A stretch of DNA of 44,711 nt from Methanolinea sp. UBA275 (GCA_002506105.1 DAWU01000045.1:1-44711); one strand, 5' to 3'. Counted from the first letter of the stretch, positions 24,728 through 33,570 are shown. Numbers and translations are program-made. The notes: generated by a model not told the origin, from the sequence alone.

Positions 24728-24880
24728 ATGCTGACAAGTATCCGGGTGAAATGTCACCGTTGCGGATGGGAGTGGACCTACATGGGTTCAAAGCTGGCCC
24801 TTCTCGGAACATCCAGGAGACCCGTGCGGGTAAAATGTTCAAAGTGTTCGTCGAGCATCAGGATAGACATAGAGGAATGA
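24728..24880 (+). CDS. 50-residue zinc-ribbon protein
   Basis: ATG at 24728, TGA at 24878-24880, with GGGAG about nine bases upstream. The product has two CxxC knuckles, VKCHRCGWEWTYMGS near the start and VRVKCSKCSSSIRI near the end, separated by about 25 residues. This is a complete zinc-ribbon of the kind seen in many small archaeal proteins, likely cytoplasmic and possibly nucleic-acid- or protein-binding. A longer ORF in another frame over the same bases has shadow-like composition. Stands alone before the Cache lipoprotein. Confidence 0.7.
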   Translation: MLTSIRVKCHRCGWEWTYMGSKLALLGTSRRPVRVKCSKCSSSIRIDIEE

Positions 24881-25012
24881 TGAGGTGATCTCCCGTCTCT
24901 TGCTCCAGGTGCAGGGAGGGGTGAGCGCCCCTATCCGCCATGGTTCTCTTTGTGCCAGACGCAATACATGGATCATAAAGGAAAAAACGGTAGACCTCAT
25001 ACCTTATCCTCT

Positions 25013-25849
25013 ATGAACAATGTAGGCTATCTCCCACTTCTGATCATAGTCCTTGCCATTATCCTCGGATCAGGTTGCCTGCAGGAGCAGAAATCCGTCG
25101 AGACTTCCCTCACCAATCACGAGGCCATGCTCGAGAGGCTCGGGAACGTGACGAACTCCATCCAGGATTCCCTCCATGCGCTTGATTCCACGATGTCCGG
25201 TACAGCGACCGCACTCGTGACGACCGGACTCTCCGGCCCTGATGCTGATGCACTCCTCTTCCAGGCAGTAGCCTCAAACCCTTCAATTATCAACGTCATC
25301 ACATATGATCCGAATGGCATCGTGCTTGCGGCCATGCCTGATACCGCAAAGGTGATAATCGGGAAGGACCTCTCCGGATTCGAGATCGTCAGACACACCC
25401 TTGCCATACAAAAACCTGTCATGAGCGATCTCATCGAACTCGCCGAGGGTGGAGAAGGGGCGGTGCTCGTTCACCCGGTTTTTTCTCCTGAAGGGACGTT
25501 CAATGGAGTCGTGAGCATGGCGTTCTCACCGTATGCTCTGGTAAGGCCTATTGCGGAGGCCGAGACGGACAGGACCCCCTATGCCTGGATGGTTGCACAG
25601 ACAGACGGCCGGATACTCTACGATCCTGACCCGCGGGAAGTGGGAAAGGAAACCTTCAACGAGACCCTCTTCGCGGAATTCCCAGAGATAATCGAGCTTG
25701 CCCGCCTCTATTCTGTGAACCGGACGGGGTATGATACGTACTCGTTTTACAGCACAGGGTCCGGGAGCATTGTCTCGAAGGAGACCTTCTGGGACACAGT
25801 CGGACTTCATGGAACAGAATGGAGGGTTCTCGTCATCTCAGAGGTATAA
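25013..25849 (+). CDS. Lipoprotein with Cache-type sensor domain
   Basis: 278 residues from the ATG at 25013, which begins directly at a signal sequence with lipobox (ILGSGC). Upstream in-frame starts (ATG 24968, TTG 24950) add a charged lead before the signal and are less likely, though none has a clear SD. After a short helix (NHEAMLERLGNVTNSI), the rest is a double-Cache-like extracellular domain: SNPSIINVITYDPNGIVLA, VMSDLIELAEGGEGAVLVHPV, SMAFSPYALVRPI, then TDGRILYDPDPREVGKE and YSFYSTGSGSI. There is no membrane-spanning output domain. Probably a ligand-binding receptor half acting with another protein. Confidence 0.8.
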   Translation: MNNVGYLPLLIIVLAIILGSGCLQEQKSVETSLTNHEAMLERLGNVTNSIQDSLHALDSTMSGTATALVTTGLSGPDADALLFQAVASNPSIINVITYDPNGIVLAAMPDTAKVIIGKDLSGFEIVRHTLAIQKPVMSDLIELAEGGEGAVLVHPVFSPEGTFNGVVSMAFSPYALVRPIAEAETDRTPYAWMVAQTDGRILYDPDPREVGKETFNETLFAEFPEIIELARLYSVNRTGYDTYSFYSTGSGSIVSKETFWDTVGLHGTEWRVLVISEV

Positions 25850-26086
25850 GAAGACCACTCCCCACGTTTTTTGGCGCGCAGTAACCCTGGAGGAATCGGT
25901 TTTTCAATTTCTTATCAATCCGTCCTTATTTGAAGTGGAGATGGTCTATTGATCGTTCCAACGAATGCCCACGGGGTCTGTGTGCAGATACTCTGTTCGG
26001 AAGTTCTGAATCGATGGAACAGACAATCCATCAAGGATTTTTCACGGATGGTCTTCAGGTCGGCATAGTTGATACCAACCAACATA
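25850..26086 (+). other. Gene-free stretch upstream of the small-RNA candidate
   Basis: Between the Cache lipoprotein stop and the TATA box. A weak ORF through here and into the RNA element has no SD, no family resemblance and crosses the structured region, so it is not called. No clear terminator hairpin is visible. Confidence 0.4.
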
Positions 26087-26094
26087 TTTTATAT
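26087..26094 (+). promoter_or_regulatory. TATA box of small-RNA candidate copy 1
   Basis: TTTTATAT, centred 25 bases before the first base of the closing stem at 26115. The bases between the TATA box and the start (GCGATACTTCAT) resemble those of copy 2 (GTGATATTTCAT), so promoter and initiator region are conserved together with the RNA. Confidence 0.65.
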
Positions 26095-26114
26095 GACGGT
26101 GCGATACTTCATTC

Positions 26115-26227
26115 AGGTGTACCGAGAAGCGCTCCGTCATTCAAAGCCTGGAGTTCTGCCTATAATAATGCCACCTTGATTGTATAGTGCTTTTTCAGGC
26201 CGGCGCCGCCCGCTGAACGGTGCACCT
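26115..26227 (+). ncRNA. Candidate novel small RNA, copy 1
   Basis: About 113 bases. AGGTGTACCG (26115-26124) pairs over all ten positions, one a G-U, with CGGTGCACCT (26218-26227). Inside are a 3x3 loop (AGA/GAA), AGCG/CGCT (26128-26131 with 26211-26214), an internal loop containing CCGTCAT, GCCTG/CAGGC (26146-26150 with 26196-26200), and an upper stem CTATA/TATAG capped by a loop with CCACCTTGA (26171-26179). A pyrimidine-rich tail follows. It stands alone on the plus strand: the next gene downstream is convergent, so a riboswitch or leader role is unlikely. About three quarters identical to copy 2. No known RNA family recognised. Confidence 0.7.
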
Positions 26228-26578
26228 CTTTCTTCATTTCACTCTTCCATACTGCGATTGGCATATATGCATGTGTTTTTTAGCCTTTTTTGCCCCTTGC
26301 CCGCCTGTAGTATCGGAATCGCAAATCGGGGTTAGTATTGGCATGGATATGAGTGGAAGTAAGAATAATCATATCACATGATAAAATCCATTTTCTATCC
26401 TGTTTTTCTCCTTCACTTGGGGTGTTTCAAAAAAAGGCAGATGAGCCTTGAGCCAGATTTCCATGAACCACATTCTCGGAAAAAATCTTTTCTTGATTTG
26501 GAGGCAACATTTGGATGATTTTTTTACAGGAATAGCGAAAATGGGTGTTCTCTGGATATTCTCAGTTTTCCGATCCTT
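26228..26578. other. Gene-free stretch between convergent units
   Basis: A/T-rich, with several T-runs (about 26275-26290) that could end the small RNA. A TATCA-CA-TGATA inverted repeat lies near 26383. No protein-like ORF and no further copy of the RNA element is seen. Confidence 0.4.
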
Positions 26579-27883
26579 TCAGGGCAGGGAATGAACCGGG
26601 GAATCCTTCCCGATACCGATCATCATCATGTCCTTGCCGATGATCAACCTGCCGGAGAAGTTTGCCTTCGCCTGCTCCAGGTGGGAATCAGGAGTGTTCC
26701 CGGGTACGATATGGTTGAGTACCAGCGTGTCAACACTGCAATTTGTTGCGACCGAACCTACTGCATCGATCGTCGTATGGGCGGTCAACAGGTGCGTCTT
26801 TAATGCATACGCAGGGGATGTCTCATTGGGGAAACCCATCCTCTCATCGATCCACGCTCTGTCGATGACTTCATGCACCAGGATATCAGCCCCTTCTGAA
26901 AGCTTCTCAAGGTTGCCCCGGGTGTCCGGTCCGGTATCGCCGGAGAAAACCACTGATCCGTCGCTCATATCGAACCGGTAGGCGAACGCCGGAAACACCT
27001 GGTGATGGTCCACGAGGATTGCGGTCACCACCACGTTCCCATCCCTGTATACCTCAAACGGATCCATCGCAGCGCATGTTGTGGAGTTGGCAAGATCCAC
27101 ATCGGGAACCGGGAAGTAGATGTCTCCCTGCTGATTGCCTCCAATCTCCCTGATCTCGATAAGTTTCGTGAAATCGCGGTATGCATTGTCCAGCGTCATA
27201 TCATTGATCGTCTGGGCAAAGGCCTGCCAGGTAAGGTTCGTCATCTGCCTTGTTCCAGGTGTCGGGGTGACCTGCGAGGGATCCGCACTGTCAGTATAGA
27301 TGATGGTGCCCTTCCGGTCGATGTAGTAGGACTTATCGATCTCGAGGGCTCCCCTGTCTGCAGGCCCGATGACCACAAGGGGTACAATGGTGACATTCCC
27401 TGTCACGGGATCTGTCCTTGTCCCGAGTCCGGTCCCGGGACCTATCAGGAGCAGAGAGGGATAATCAGCAATATGATCCTGGTGGAGGTGGGTGAAGAAG
27501 AGCGCTCTCGCATTCTCAAGGAACGTGGATGTGCCGGAATCGCTCGTTTTTGAATTGAATGCCTGAGCAAGCTTCGACGTGGAGCCCTGCCCGAGGTCAA
27601 TAATATAGAGTGTATCCCCGACCAGGAGAGCTGAAGAAGAACTCGCACTGTCCACTCCGGGATACCAGGTCACCCCTCCAGTAGTCCCAAGGAGGACGAG
27701 TTTTGTCCCGGAATCATCATCCCAAGGGGGATTGACCGGGATGCCTGCCTGGAGATCCCGCATCCTTGATGGGACCTTTATCCTATTCTCTTCATCGATC
27801 GAGTTCGTGATCATCTCCCCTGCAGAACCAACTGCGAGAAGAGCAATAAAAAAACACGCAAGCATGATAATGGGAAATTTCAT
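26579..27883 (-). CDS. Secreted metallo-beta-lactamase-fold hydrolase
   Basis: 434 residues. The signal peptide (hydrophobic to about residue 22) is followed by an MBL fold. The metal-binding motif FFTHLHQDHIAD is near residue 130. Other ligand-bearing segments are VVFSGDTGPDTRGN, ILVHEVID and LLTAHTTIDAVG, the layout of the ribonuclease Z / arylsulfatase AtsA-like branch. It carries an export signal, so an extracellular phosphodiesterase, sulfatase or lactonase role is likelier than tRNA processing. AGGTGAAG just upstream of the ATG at 27883 is a good SD. The gene is monocistronic and diverges from the DUF3795 gene. Confidence 0.88.
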   Translation of the reverse strand: MKFPIIMLACFFIALLAVGSAGEMITNSIDEENRIKVPSRMRDLQAGIPVNPPWDDDSGTKLVLLGTTGGVTWYPGVDSASSSSALLVGDTLYIIDLGQGSTSKLAQAFNSKTSDSGTSTFLENARALFFTHLHQDHIADYPSLLLIGPGTGLGTRTDPVTGNVTIVPLVVIGPADRGALEIDKSYYIDRKGTIIYTDSADPSQVTPTPGTRQMTNLTWQAFAQTINDMTLDNAYRDFTKLIEIREIGGNQQGDIYFPVPDVDLANSTTCAAMDPFEVYRDGNVVVTAILVDHHQVFPAFAYRFDMSDGSVVFSGDTGPDTRGNLEKLSEGADILVHEVIDRAWIDERMGFPNETSPAYALKTHLLTAHTTIDAVGSVATNCSVDTLVLNHIVPGNTPDSHLEQAKANFSGRLIIGKDMMMIGIGKDSPVHSLP

Positions 27884-28035
27884 ACTTCACCTGTCACCCT
27901 ATATGAATGTAGATCTCCACAGGAGGGAGTTAATGATTTCTTAAATGATCTGCGGATACCCGCGTATCATGAGGTTCACCGGTCCGGATCAGAGGGATTC
28001 CCCGGCAAGAGGTAGTGTATTAAATACGACTATCC

Positions 28036-28602
28036 ATGAAGTGTAATGCAATGAACATCACGGAAAAGAAGTATCCCACGATTGCATGCTGTGGCCTTGA
28101 TTGCGGGTTATGTCCGCGATACTTCACCATGGGAACTTCCCGTTGTCCCGGATGTGCAGGGCCTGATTTCTTCAACAAGCATCCATCCTGTTCTTTCATA
28201 ACATGCTGCGTGAAGCAGAAGCATCTGGAAACATGCGGTGAATGTTCCGAGTTCCCCTGTAAGAAATTCAAGAGCGAGGATGAGTACCAGCAGGTCAAAC
28301 CCTCATCATCCTACCCCCCTTACAGGAAAATCATGTCCAATTTGCGTTTTATCAGGGAACATGGAGTTCAGAAATACCTGGAACAACAGACAAGAAGGAG
28401 GGGATTGCTTGTAACTATGATCCAGAATTTTGATGACGGGAGGTCAAAGAGTTATTTCTGCAGGACAGCAGCCCTGCGTGATATTCACGACCTCGAAAAA
28501 GCACTGGATGAAGCAACCGATGCTATTGCAGGTGCCCAAATCGGGGATCGAAAAATGAAAGCAGATACACTGAAAAAAATCCTGAAGACTAGTGATTCAT
28601 GA
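28036..28602 (+). CDS. DUF3795-family Cys-rich protein
   Basis: 188 residues. The first 85 are Cys-rich: CCGLDCGLCPRYF, SRCPGCAGP, SFITCCVKQKHLETCGEC and EFPCKKF, the signature of the DUF3795 zinc- or cluster-binding domain common in anaerobes and methanogens. The C-terminal 100 residues are helical and charged, ending GDRKMKADTLKKIL. Several ATG starts are possible (28036, 28051); the first is used. It is immediately followed by the histidine-phosphatase gene, and the two are probably co-transcribed. Biochemical role unknown. Confidence 0.82.
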   Translation: MKCNAMNITEKKYPTIACCGLDCGLCPRYFTMGTSRCPGCAGPDFFNKHPSCSFITCCVKQKHLETCGECSEFPCKKFKSEDEYQQVKPSSSYPPYRKIMSNLRFIREHGVQKYLEQQTRRRGLLVTMIQNFDDGRSKSYFCRTAALRDIHDLEKALDEATDAIAGAQIGDRKMKADTLKKILKTSDS

Positions 28603-28606
28603 TCCT

Positions 28607-29272
28607 ATGAAACCCGGTAAGTATGTCCTTGATCTCCTTGACGACACCCAAGAGAATGGAAAGACGATCCTTCTGCTCCGCCACTCAAAGAGGGATTCAT
28701 TCCAGGGAGTCCCCGAGCACATCCGTCCCACGGTTGAGATCACCCCCGAAGGGGTCGGGATGGCAATTGAATTCGGGAAAGCGTTGAACACCGTGGTTCC
28801 CGGGAGGCGCCTCTTTCTCGGGCATACCATAGCACGCCGGTGCCGGATGACCGCAGAGTGCATCGCGGAAGGCTATTCCTCTGCACAACGTATCCAGATG
28901 GTGGAGTTCCACACGGAGATCGAGGAGCCGGTCGTCAATCTTTCACTGTTCGTGGCACTCAGGGAAGAAATCGGCTGGCAGCCACTCATGAAAAAATGGC
29001 TCTTGGGGGAGATTCCGCCGACAATCATGCAGGATCCCCTCCGGTATTCCGGGACCCTCATCAACCGGCTGCTCTCATTCCACCATATGAATGATGGAGA
29101 TATGTTTGCAGTCATTGCTCACGACATCACCCTGTTCCCAATCGTGTACAGCATGTTTGGAAAGCCTGTCACGACGATAGACTTTCTCAACGGCGTGGTG
29201 ATCTCCGCAAATAGCAATTCGGCTGAGATCATGTTTGCCGATGCTGGCTGTTCATTGAGAACAGTTTTGTAG
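28607..29272 (+). CDS. Histidine phosphatase superfamily protein
   Basis: 221 residues from the ATG at 28607; a GTG at 28592 overlapping the upstream stop is an alternative. LLLRHSKRDSF carries the catalytic RH motif, with Ser in place of the usual Gly after it. LFLGHTIARRCRMTAECIA fits the second Arg region, and MFAVIAHDITLF has the second catalytic His. These are the conserved sites of phosphoglycerate-mutase-like phosphatases. The substrate cannot be inferred. It starts five bases after the DUF3795 gene, suggesting translational coupling. Confidence 0.8.
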   Translation: MKPGKYVLDLLDDTQENGKTILLLRHSKRDSFQGVPEHIRPTVEITPEGVGMAIEFGKALNTVVPGRRLFLGHTIARRCRMTAECIAEGYSSAQRIQMVEFHTEIEEPVVNLSLFVALREEIGWQPLMKKWLLGEIPPTIMQDPLRYSGTLINRLLSFHHMNDGDMFAVIAHDITLFPIVYSMFGKPVTTIDFLNGVVISANSNSAEIMFADAGCSLRTVL

Positions 29273-29361
29273 ACCCCTGGCTCCCGATCGAAACGTGGGT
29301 TCCCAAAAAAAAATTGAACAATGTACCATTCAATCCTGTGCTGAATATCCAAATATCACTT

Positions 29362-29381
29362 GCATGCAGTATCCTGCATGC
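29362..29381. terminator. Perfect 8-bp hairpin between convergent genes
   Basis: GCATGCAG, four-base loop TATC, CTGCATGC. It lies in the 258-base gap between the histidine-phosphatase gene (plus) and the MscS gene (minus), both transcribed towards it, so it may serve as a bidirectional terminator or processing site. No T-run is directly attached. Confidence 0.4.
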
Positions 29382-29530
29382 TACCATACCGGTCCTGGTG
29401 ATCTCAACGAATTTTCATTCCCTCTGTTGTCCCATAACCACTCTTCCGCCTCATTTCCGTGTTCATCCTGATTCCCCCTGGGAATTCTCATTATGATTCC
29501 TTTATGGTAAGTTCCATGGGGAGATCCACG

Positions 29531-30483
29531 TTACCGTTCAACGTCGAGAATTCCAGGGATGACCTGAGAGATCTCCTCTACAATCCCGTTCTTGATCTCC
29601 GCTCTTCTGGATGATTCGGTATAATACTTCACCACCATCAGTATCTGGTGCTTGTCGAGATGAACGAAAACAGTCGGCTCTGTCCCGAACTCCGGCAGAT
29701 ATTTTCTGTCACTCATATGTTCGATCTCTCTGGCTGCCTTATCCTGGATTTCAACAGTATGCCTGCTGACGATATCGACGAGAAGTTCCCGCGTCTTCTG
29801 AATGTTGGCGGAAAAGGGAAGCGTGATCCGGATCTCATCGCCCCTGAAGGAGAGTTCCCGGCTCGTGTTGGTGATCGTCTCACGGAAGAGGATTCCGTTC
29901 GGAATCGTGGTGATCTGGCCGGTGGGATGGTCCCCTGATTCCTCATCGAGTTTCATCAGGGTGGTCCGGAATACCCCGATATCCATGACGGTCCCATATA
30001 CTCCCTTAACCTGGATTCGATCCCCAATCCGGTATATCCTTGTCACCATCAGGATAAGACTCCCGACCATGTTCTGGATCAGGCCTCGGAGGGCTACAAA
30101 TATGGCCCCCCAGATGATGCCAATCACAAGCACGATCTCCTTCGGGTCATCGACCCATACCATCAGCCCGAGCAGGAGTCCAAGCCCGATGAGGATTACA
30201 GAAAAAATCCTGACCGCGGTGAAACGGGATGCTTCATCAGGGATCCTCCTGACAATCGCGTATACCCTATCGAATAGATGATCAGGATAAGAACAGCAAC
30301 GACCAGCGTCGCAAAGATCTGTTCAAAAATGGTATTCACAAAAGGGCTCTTTATGATAATTGTCACATCAGGGGCAATACTCTCTGTTGCAAGGATCTCT
30401 GCAACGATCACTGCCCCAATCATCACACCGATAATGGCAAGAAGGAGCAGGAAATACCGCAATGGAAGGGCATATGACCGCAT
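29531..30483 (-). pseudogene. MscS-family mechanosensitive channel, split by a frameshift
   Basis: Two frames together make one protein of about 317 residues. The upstream frame (ATG 30483) gives transmembrane helices, IIGVMIGAVIVAEILA and then FATLVVAVLILIIYSIG. The downstream frame continues VYAIVRRIPDEASRFTAV with another helix, then ALRGLIQNMVGSLILMV, the pore-lining TM3-like segment, and the MscS beta domain (YRIGDRIQVKGVYGTVMDIG, TTIPNGILF). Reading is restored by adding one base at the G-run that appears as CCC on the plus strand (30265-30267). A lost G by slippage, or a sequencing error, explains the split. No other damage is visible. Confidence 0.8.
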
Positions 30484-30709
30484 ATTACGAGGGGTTTATC
30501 ACACCCTGCCCTATGAATCTGCCTGTTTATTCCCGGTAATTTTTAGAGGTCACATTCCTGCACATACGCGAAGTCCGATATCGGGGCCTTTCGGGGTGCA
30601 TCCAGAGAGGATTTTCGGGTAAAAATCCCCCTTAATGCAGGTATTTTTAAAAAAATGGAGTATCCCTGAGGATTCCCCCGCAATTCCCCTTGGGCCTACC
30701 TGATGGAAG

Positions 30710-31471
30710 TTAATTCCCTTTCACAGAATACTCTATTGCTCCCTTCGGGCAGACATCGGCACAGGTTGCACAGAGGATACAGTCAGCGTTCTCCATCTTC
30801 CCTCTCCGGACCATGCCGTGCACGTCAAGTCCCATCGGGCATCTCTTTGAACAGGTGTTGCAGTCGATGCAGAGATTCTCATCTGCGCTCAGCTGAAGAG
30901 CCGGCCAGCCCACGAAGTTCCGGATCTTTCGTCCGGCAACCATGATGCCTGCAATCGGGCAGAGGATATGGCAGAATCCCCTCCTGCCGGTGAGGAACGC
31001 AACAATGAAGATTCCCGAAAAGATCATCACGACTATCATGAGGACCTGCACGGATGAGATCGAGATGCCCTGTACCGTTCCGTACAAGGGATCAATACCC
31101 TTGATTCCCCCTGCTGCGAGGAATGCTCTTGCAATCGCGGCGATCCAGAGTACCGAAACCCCGTACTTGATCCAGTTGGGCCACCCCTCCTTCACAGTCT
31201 TCTTGATGAGAGGGGAACCGAGTTCCTGGCATGCACCCATCGGGCAGAGCCACCCGCACCAGATCCGCCCTGCAAAGAGGGAGAGGACAAAGAGGATGAT
31301 ATAGAGCAGGAATGCACCTGTGACGATCCCCTCAGATGCTCCCATCATGATGACAATCGGTGAGATATAGAAGATCGTGACAGGGATCAGGAGGAAGGTG
31401 ATGATGAGAATCCACTTCCGGATCTTCAGGCGTTGCGATGAAGGGAGTTGGGATTGATCTGGTTCTGCCAT
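30710..31471 (-). CDS. NapH/YccM-like membrane-bound 4Fe-4S ferredoxin
   Basis: 253 residues with about four to five transmembrane helices. The motif AGRIWCGWLCPMGACQELG in the second loop is the membrane-ferredoxin Cys signature, and a GFCHILCPIAG follows later. Two C-terminal 4Fe-4S motifs are present: CIDCNTCSKRCPMGLDV and CILCATCADVCPKGAIEY. This layout matches polyferredoxin-like electron-transfer proteins of the NapH/NosR group, passing electrons across or along the membrane. There is no adjacent oxidoreductase. The ATG at 31471 is preceded by a T/A-rich promoter region. Confidence 0.88.
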   Translation of the reverse strand: MAEPDQSQLPSSQRLKIRKWILIITFLLIPVTIFYISPIVIMMGASEGIVTGAFLLYIILFVLSLFAGRIWCGWLCPMGACQELGSPLIKKTVKEGWPNWIKYGVSVLWIAAIARAFLAAGGIKGIDPLYGTVQGISISSVQVLMIVVMIFSGIFIVAFLTGRRGFCHILCPIAGIMVAGRKIRNFVGWPALQLSADENLCIDCNTCSKRCPMGLDVHGMVRRGKMENADCILCATCADVCPKGAIEYSVKGN

Positions 31472-31690
31472 GGGTTATCTCTTCTAGTGTATGGGATTTC
31501 CGGATGCTTATACCTCCCTCTTTACCGCCATTTTTTTAAACAATTCGTCCTTCCGGAACATATCCCCTAAAAAAGGATACAGGAAAAAAACCGTTGTTTG
31601 GATAAGCCCTGATATTCTAATCACCTGCTGATAATAATACACACCTTGGGCTTTCACAAGGAACTCGAAAAGATCCGGGAAAAAATTCTG

Positions 31691-31960
31691 TTACTCCTTC
31701 CTCCATCGCTTCAGGGTTGGCAGGATTGTCCCGCACATATCCCGTGCTTTCTTTTCCGTCATTCCCATCTGGACGCCAAATTTCACGTTTTTCTCGATTT
31801 TCTCACCAAGGGAAATCCCCTCATCAAGGAACTTACCTCCCTGGTAGCAGTGGAAACAATAGTCCTTACTCCTGCTTCCATCCAGTTCAGTCCCGTAATC
31901 CTTCTCACCTGAAAAAGGCATACCGCAGCTCTGGCACATCGGCCCCTTTGGAAATTCCAT
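31691..31960 (-). CDS. Putative zinc-ribbon domain protein
   Basis: 89 residues from the ATG at 31960; a TTG at 32020 would add a 20-residue lead without family support. The N-terminal half MCQSCGMPFSGEKDYGTE, then DGSRSKDYCFHCYQGGKFL, gives two CxxC pairs as in the putative zinc-ribbon family (PF12674-like). The C-terminus is helical and basic (KKARDMCGTILPTLKRWRKE). It is typical of small anaerobe and archaeal proteins of unknown function. Downstream on the same strand as the ferredoxin gene but separated by 219 bases. Confidence 0.8.
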   Translation of the reverse strand: MEFPKGPMCQSCGMPFSGEKDYGTELDGSRSKDYCFHCYQGGKFLDEGISLGEKIEKNVKFGVQMGMTEKKARDMCGTILPTLKRWRKE

Positions 31961-32260
31961 GTGTGTCCGTGGATGAAGCGATATGAAAAAGGTTCCCTGA
32001 CCATCGTGAAAATGATTCAATCAATGCATTGAAACCCCTATCCTGTCGTTAGTCTTCTCCGAAGACCTCTACGGCAGAGAAGGTACCGAGAATCCGGACT
32101 GGGAGAATCTCATCCCTGCCGGGATCATGAAGGGTTGGTTCTTACCTCTCATATGACACATAGCCGGATGCGTCCACCTGCAAGGGGCTCGTCAATACTA
32201 TCCGGAGTGAATGGCAGTGCACCAGAAATGTTTTTTGTGACGACGGACGCTCGTACTCTA

Positions 32261-32620
32261 TTACTTCCACGGGAGTGAAAAAACCTTGTCCCAGTCCGGG
32301 AAACTCAAGGGTTTCCAGCTCTTCCATGAAGGGACATTGAGCGATGCGGAGTAGTTGGTGGTGGATGGAGAGTTCCAGGTCTTCCATCCCGGGACTTCCA
32401 GGAACTCGGTGTAGTTTGTTGTCGTGGGAGAATACCACTGGGTGGGTACTTTGAGTGAGTCCGGATCACCGTTTCCGGATGGCGAATACCAACTTCTCCA
32501 TGCAGGGACCTTGAAGGCAGTCGCTGTATCAGGGAAAAACATGGGTCTGTAATTGCTCGCCGCAACCACATTGAATGGAATGAGTATGAGCACAAGGATG
32601 AGAAGGAACATTTTTTTCAT
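32261..32620 (-). CDS. Small secreted protein with about 20-residue aromatic repeats
   Basis: 119 residues from the ATG at 32620, placed by GAGGTG (SD) eight bases upstream and by a TATA box (CTTTATATAG, about 32668-32677) giving a short leader. A signal peptide to about residue 21 is followed by four imperfect repeats of about 20 residues of the form VPxWxSWYSPSTTNYxxSL, rich in Trp, Ser, Pro and Tyr. No Cys and no known domain. It parallels the 14-residue-repeat protein at 210-590: both are small, exported, repeat-only and open with FPDT soon after the signal. Probably a surface or matrix component. Confidence 0.75.
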   Translation of the reverse strand: MKKMFLLILVLILIPFNVVAASNYRPMFFPDTATAFKVPAWRSWYSPSGNGDPDSLKVPTQWYSPTTTNYTEFLEVPGWKTWNSPSTTNYSASLNVPSWKSWKPLSFPDWDKVFSLPWK

Positions 32621-32926
32621 TGGTCGCACCTCGGATCATCTACCTCACCTTGTTCATCTGAATTCATCTATATAAAGAATTACCATAATTCATCCAGATC
32701 ATATTCTGTACCAGCGGGTTAGTACAGGGGAATAAGTCCGGTCCAGGAGGGAATCAAAAGTGACGGGGAGGATTGAGAGAACATGCAGTTTCCGGTGGCA
32801 TTGCACATTCAATCCCGGCTTCATCATTTATCCCGCGGGTTACGCCATAAGAAAACCATGAACTCCCCGCGGCAGGTTTTCATTCTCACACCCGGATTTC
32901 TCGACGTTTAGTTCTATAGCCCATGT
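32621..32926. other. Gene-free stretch
   Basis: Holds the TATA box and SD of the repeat protein on the minus strand (32625-32677) and otherwise no ORF of protein-like composition or clear hairpin. A CCCGCGGG palindrome lies near 32830. Confidence 0.4.
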
Positions 32927-33298
32927 TCATGTGGTCCGCAGTATCCCAAAGGTCCTGCTCATGAGAGTCCTGTCAAACCGCATGGCATGGCCAGCACGGT
33001 GTGTCATTGAAGAACCAATTGTCGATCGAACGTACTCGAATTGAGATACCCCCTGGTTCTGATCCGAAGGAACATACGTGAGGGACGCAAGAGATTTAGC
33101 CTCCTGCATGAGAACATCGAGTCCGGACACCTCCCCTGACGCTGCTGCCAGGAACAGCCCGGGTTCACCTGCTTCCCCCTTGAAAATCACTGGATTACCA
33201 TATGGTTCTGATCCTATTGCACTACAGGGATTGATCAGAAGTCCGATGCCCCACACGAGAACAAGAATACCAGGCAATGCAATCTTTGGGTGGTTCAT
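32927..33298 (-). CDS. Putative secreted protein
   Basis: 123 residues. The N-terminus (ALPGILVLVWGIGLLINPCSA) is a signal peptide. The mature region is short and contains VIFKGEAGEPGLFLAAAS and LDVLMQEAKSLASLTYVPSD, then a Ser/Thr- and Arg-rich tail. No repeats or domain recognised. The ATG at 33298 lacks a clear SD; an A/T-rich ATTTAAATA about 35 bases upstream could be its promoter. The downstream end is clear (TAG), but family evidence is absent, so the call rests on the signal peptide. Confidence 0.55.
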   Translation of the reverse strand: MNHPKIALPGILVLVWGIGLLINPCSAIGSEPYGNPVIFKGEAGEPGLFLAAASGEVSGLDVLMQEAKSLASLTYVPSDQNQGVSQFEYVRSTIGSSMTHRAGHAMRFDRTLMSRTFGILRTT

Positions 33299-33570
33299 AG
33301 TCTCGGTTGCCTGTTCAATGCAACGGTATTTAAATACCCTTGATGGAGCGTGTTCAACTCATCATGTTCCGGATTCGTTCGTCTTAAAAGGACGTGAGGG
33401 AGTGCGAACTCTCATACTGGTTCTTTTTTAAGAGGGAGTGACGGGTCACGATGCGATACTCTGTTCAATCAGAAGCCCATGTCCCAGAGCTAAAGGGATG
33501 CTTTTCTCCTTTCAGGGTACATCACTCCATTCAGAACTGCACAGGATCATCTCTCTCATGTGTGAACGCG

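Noticed and set aside
25930..26187. 85-codon plus-strand ORF over RNA copy 1, and a 69-codon ORF at 36733-36942 over copy 2
   Set aside because: The similarity between the two regions continues through sequence outside both frames, differences do not favour third positions, and the shared part folds. The frames read through structure rather than protein.
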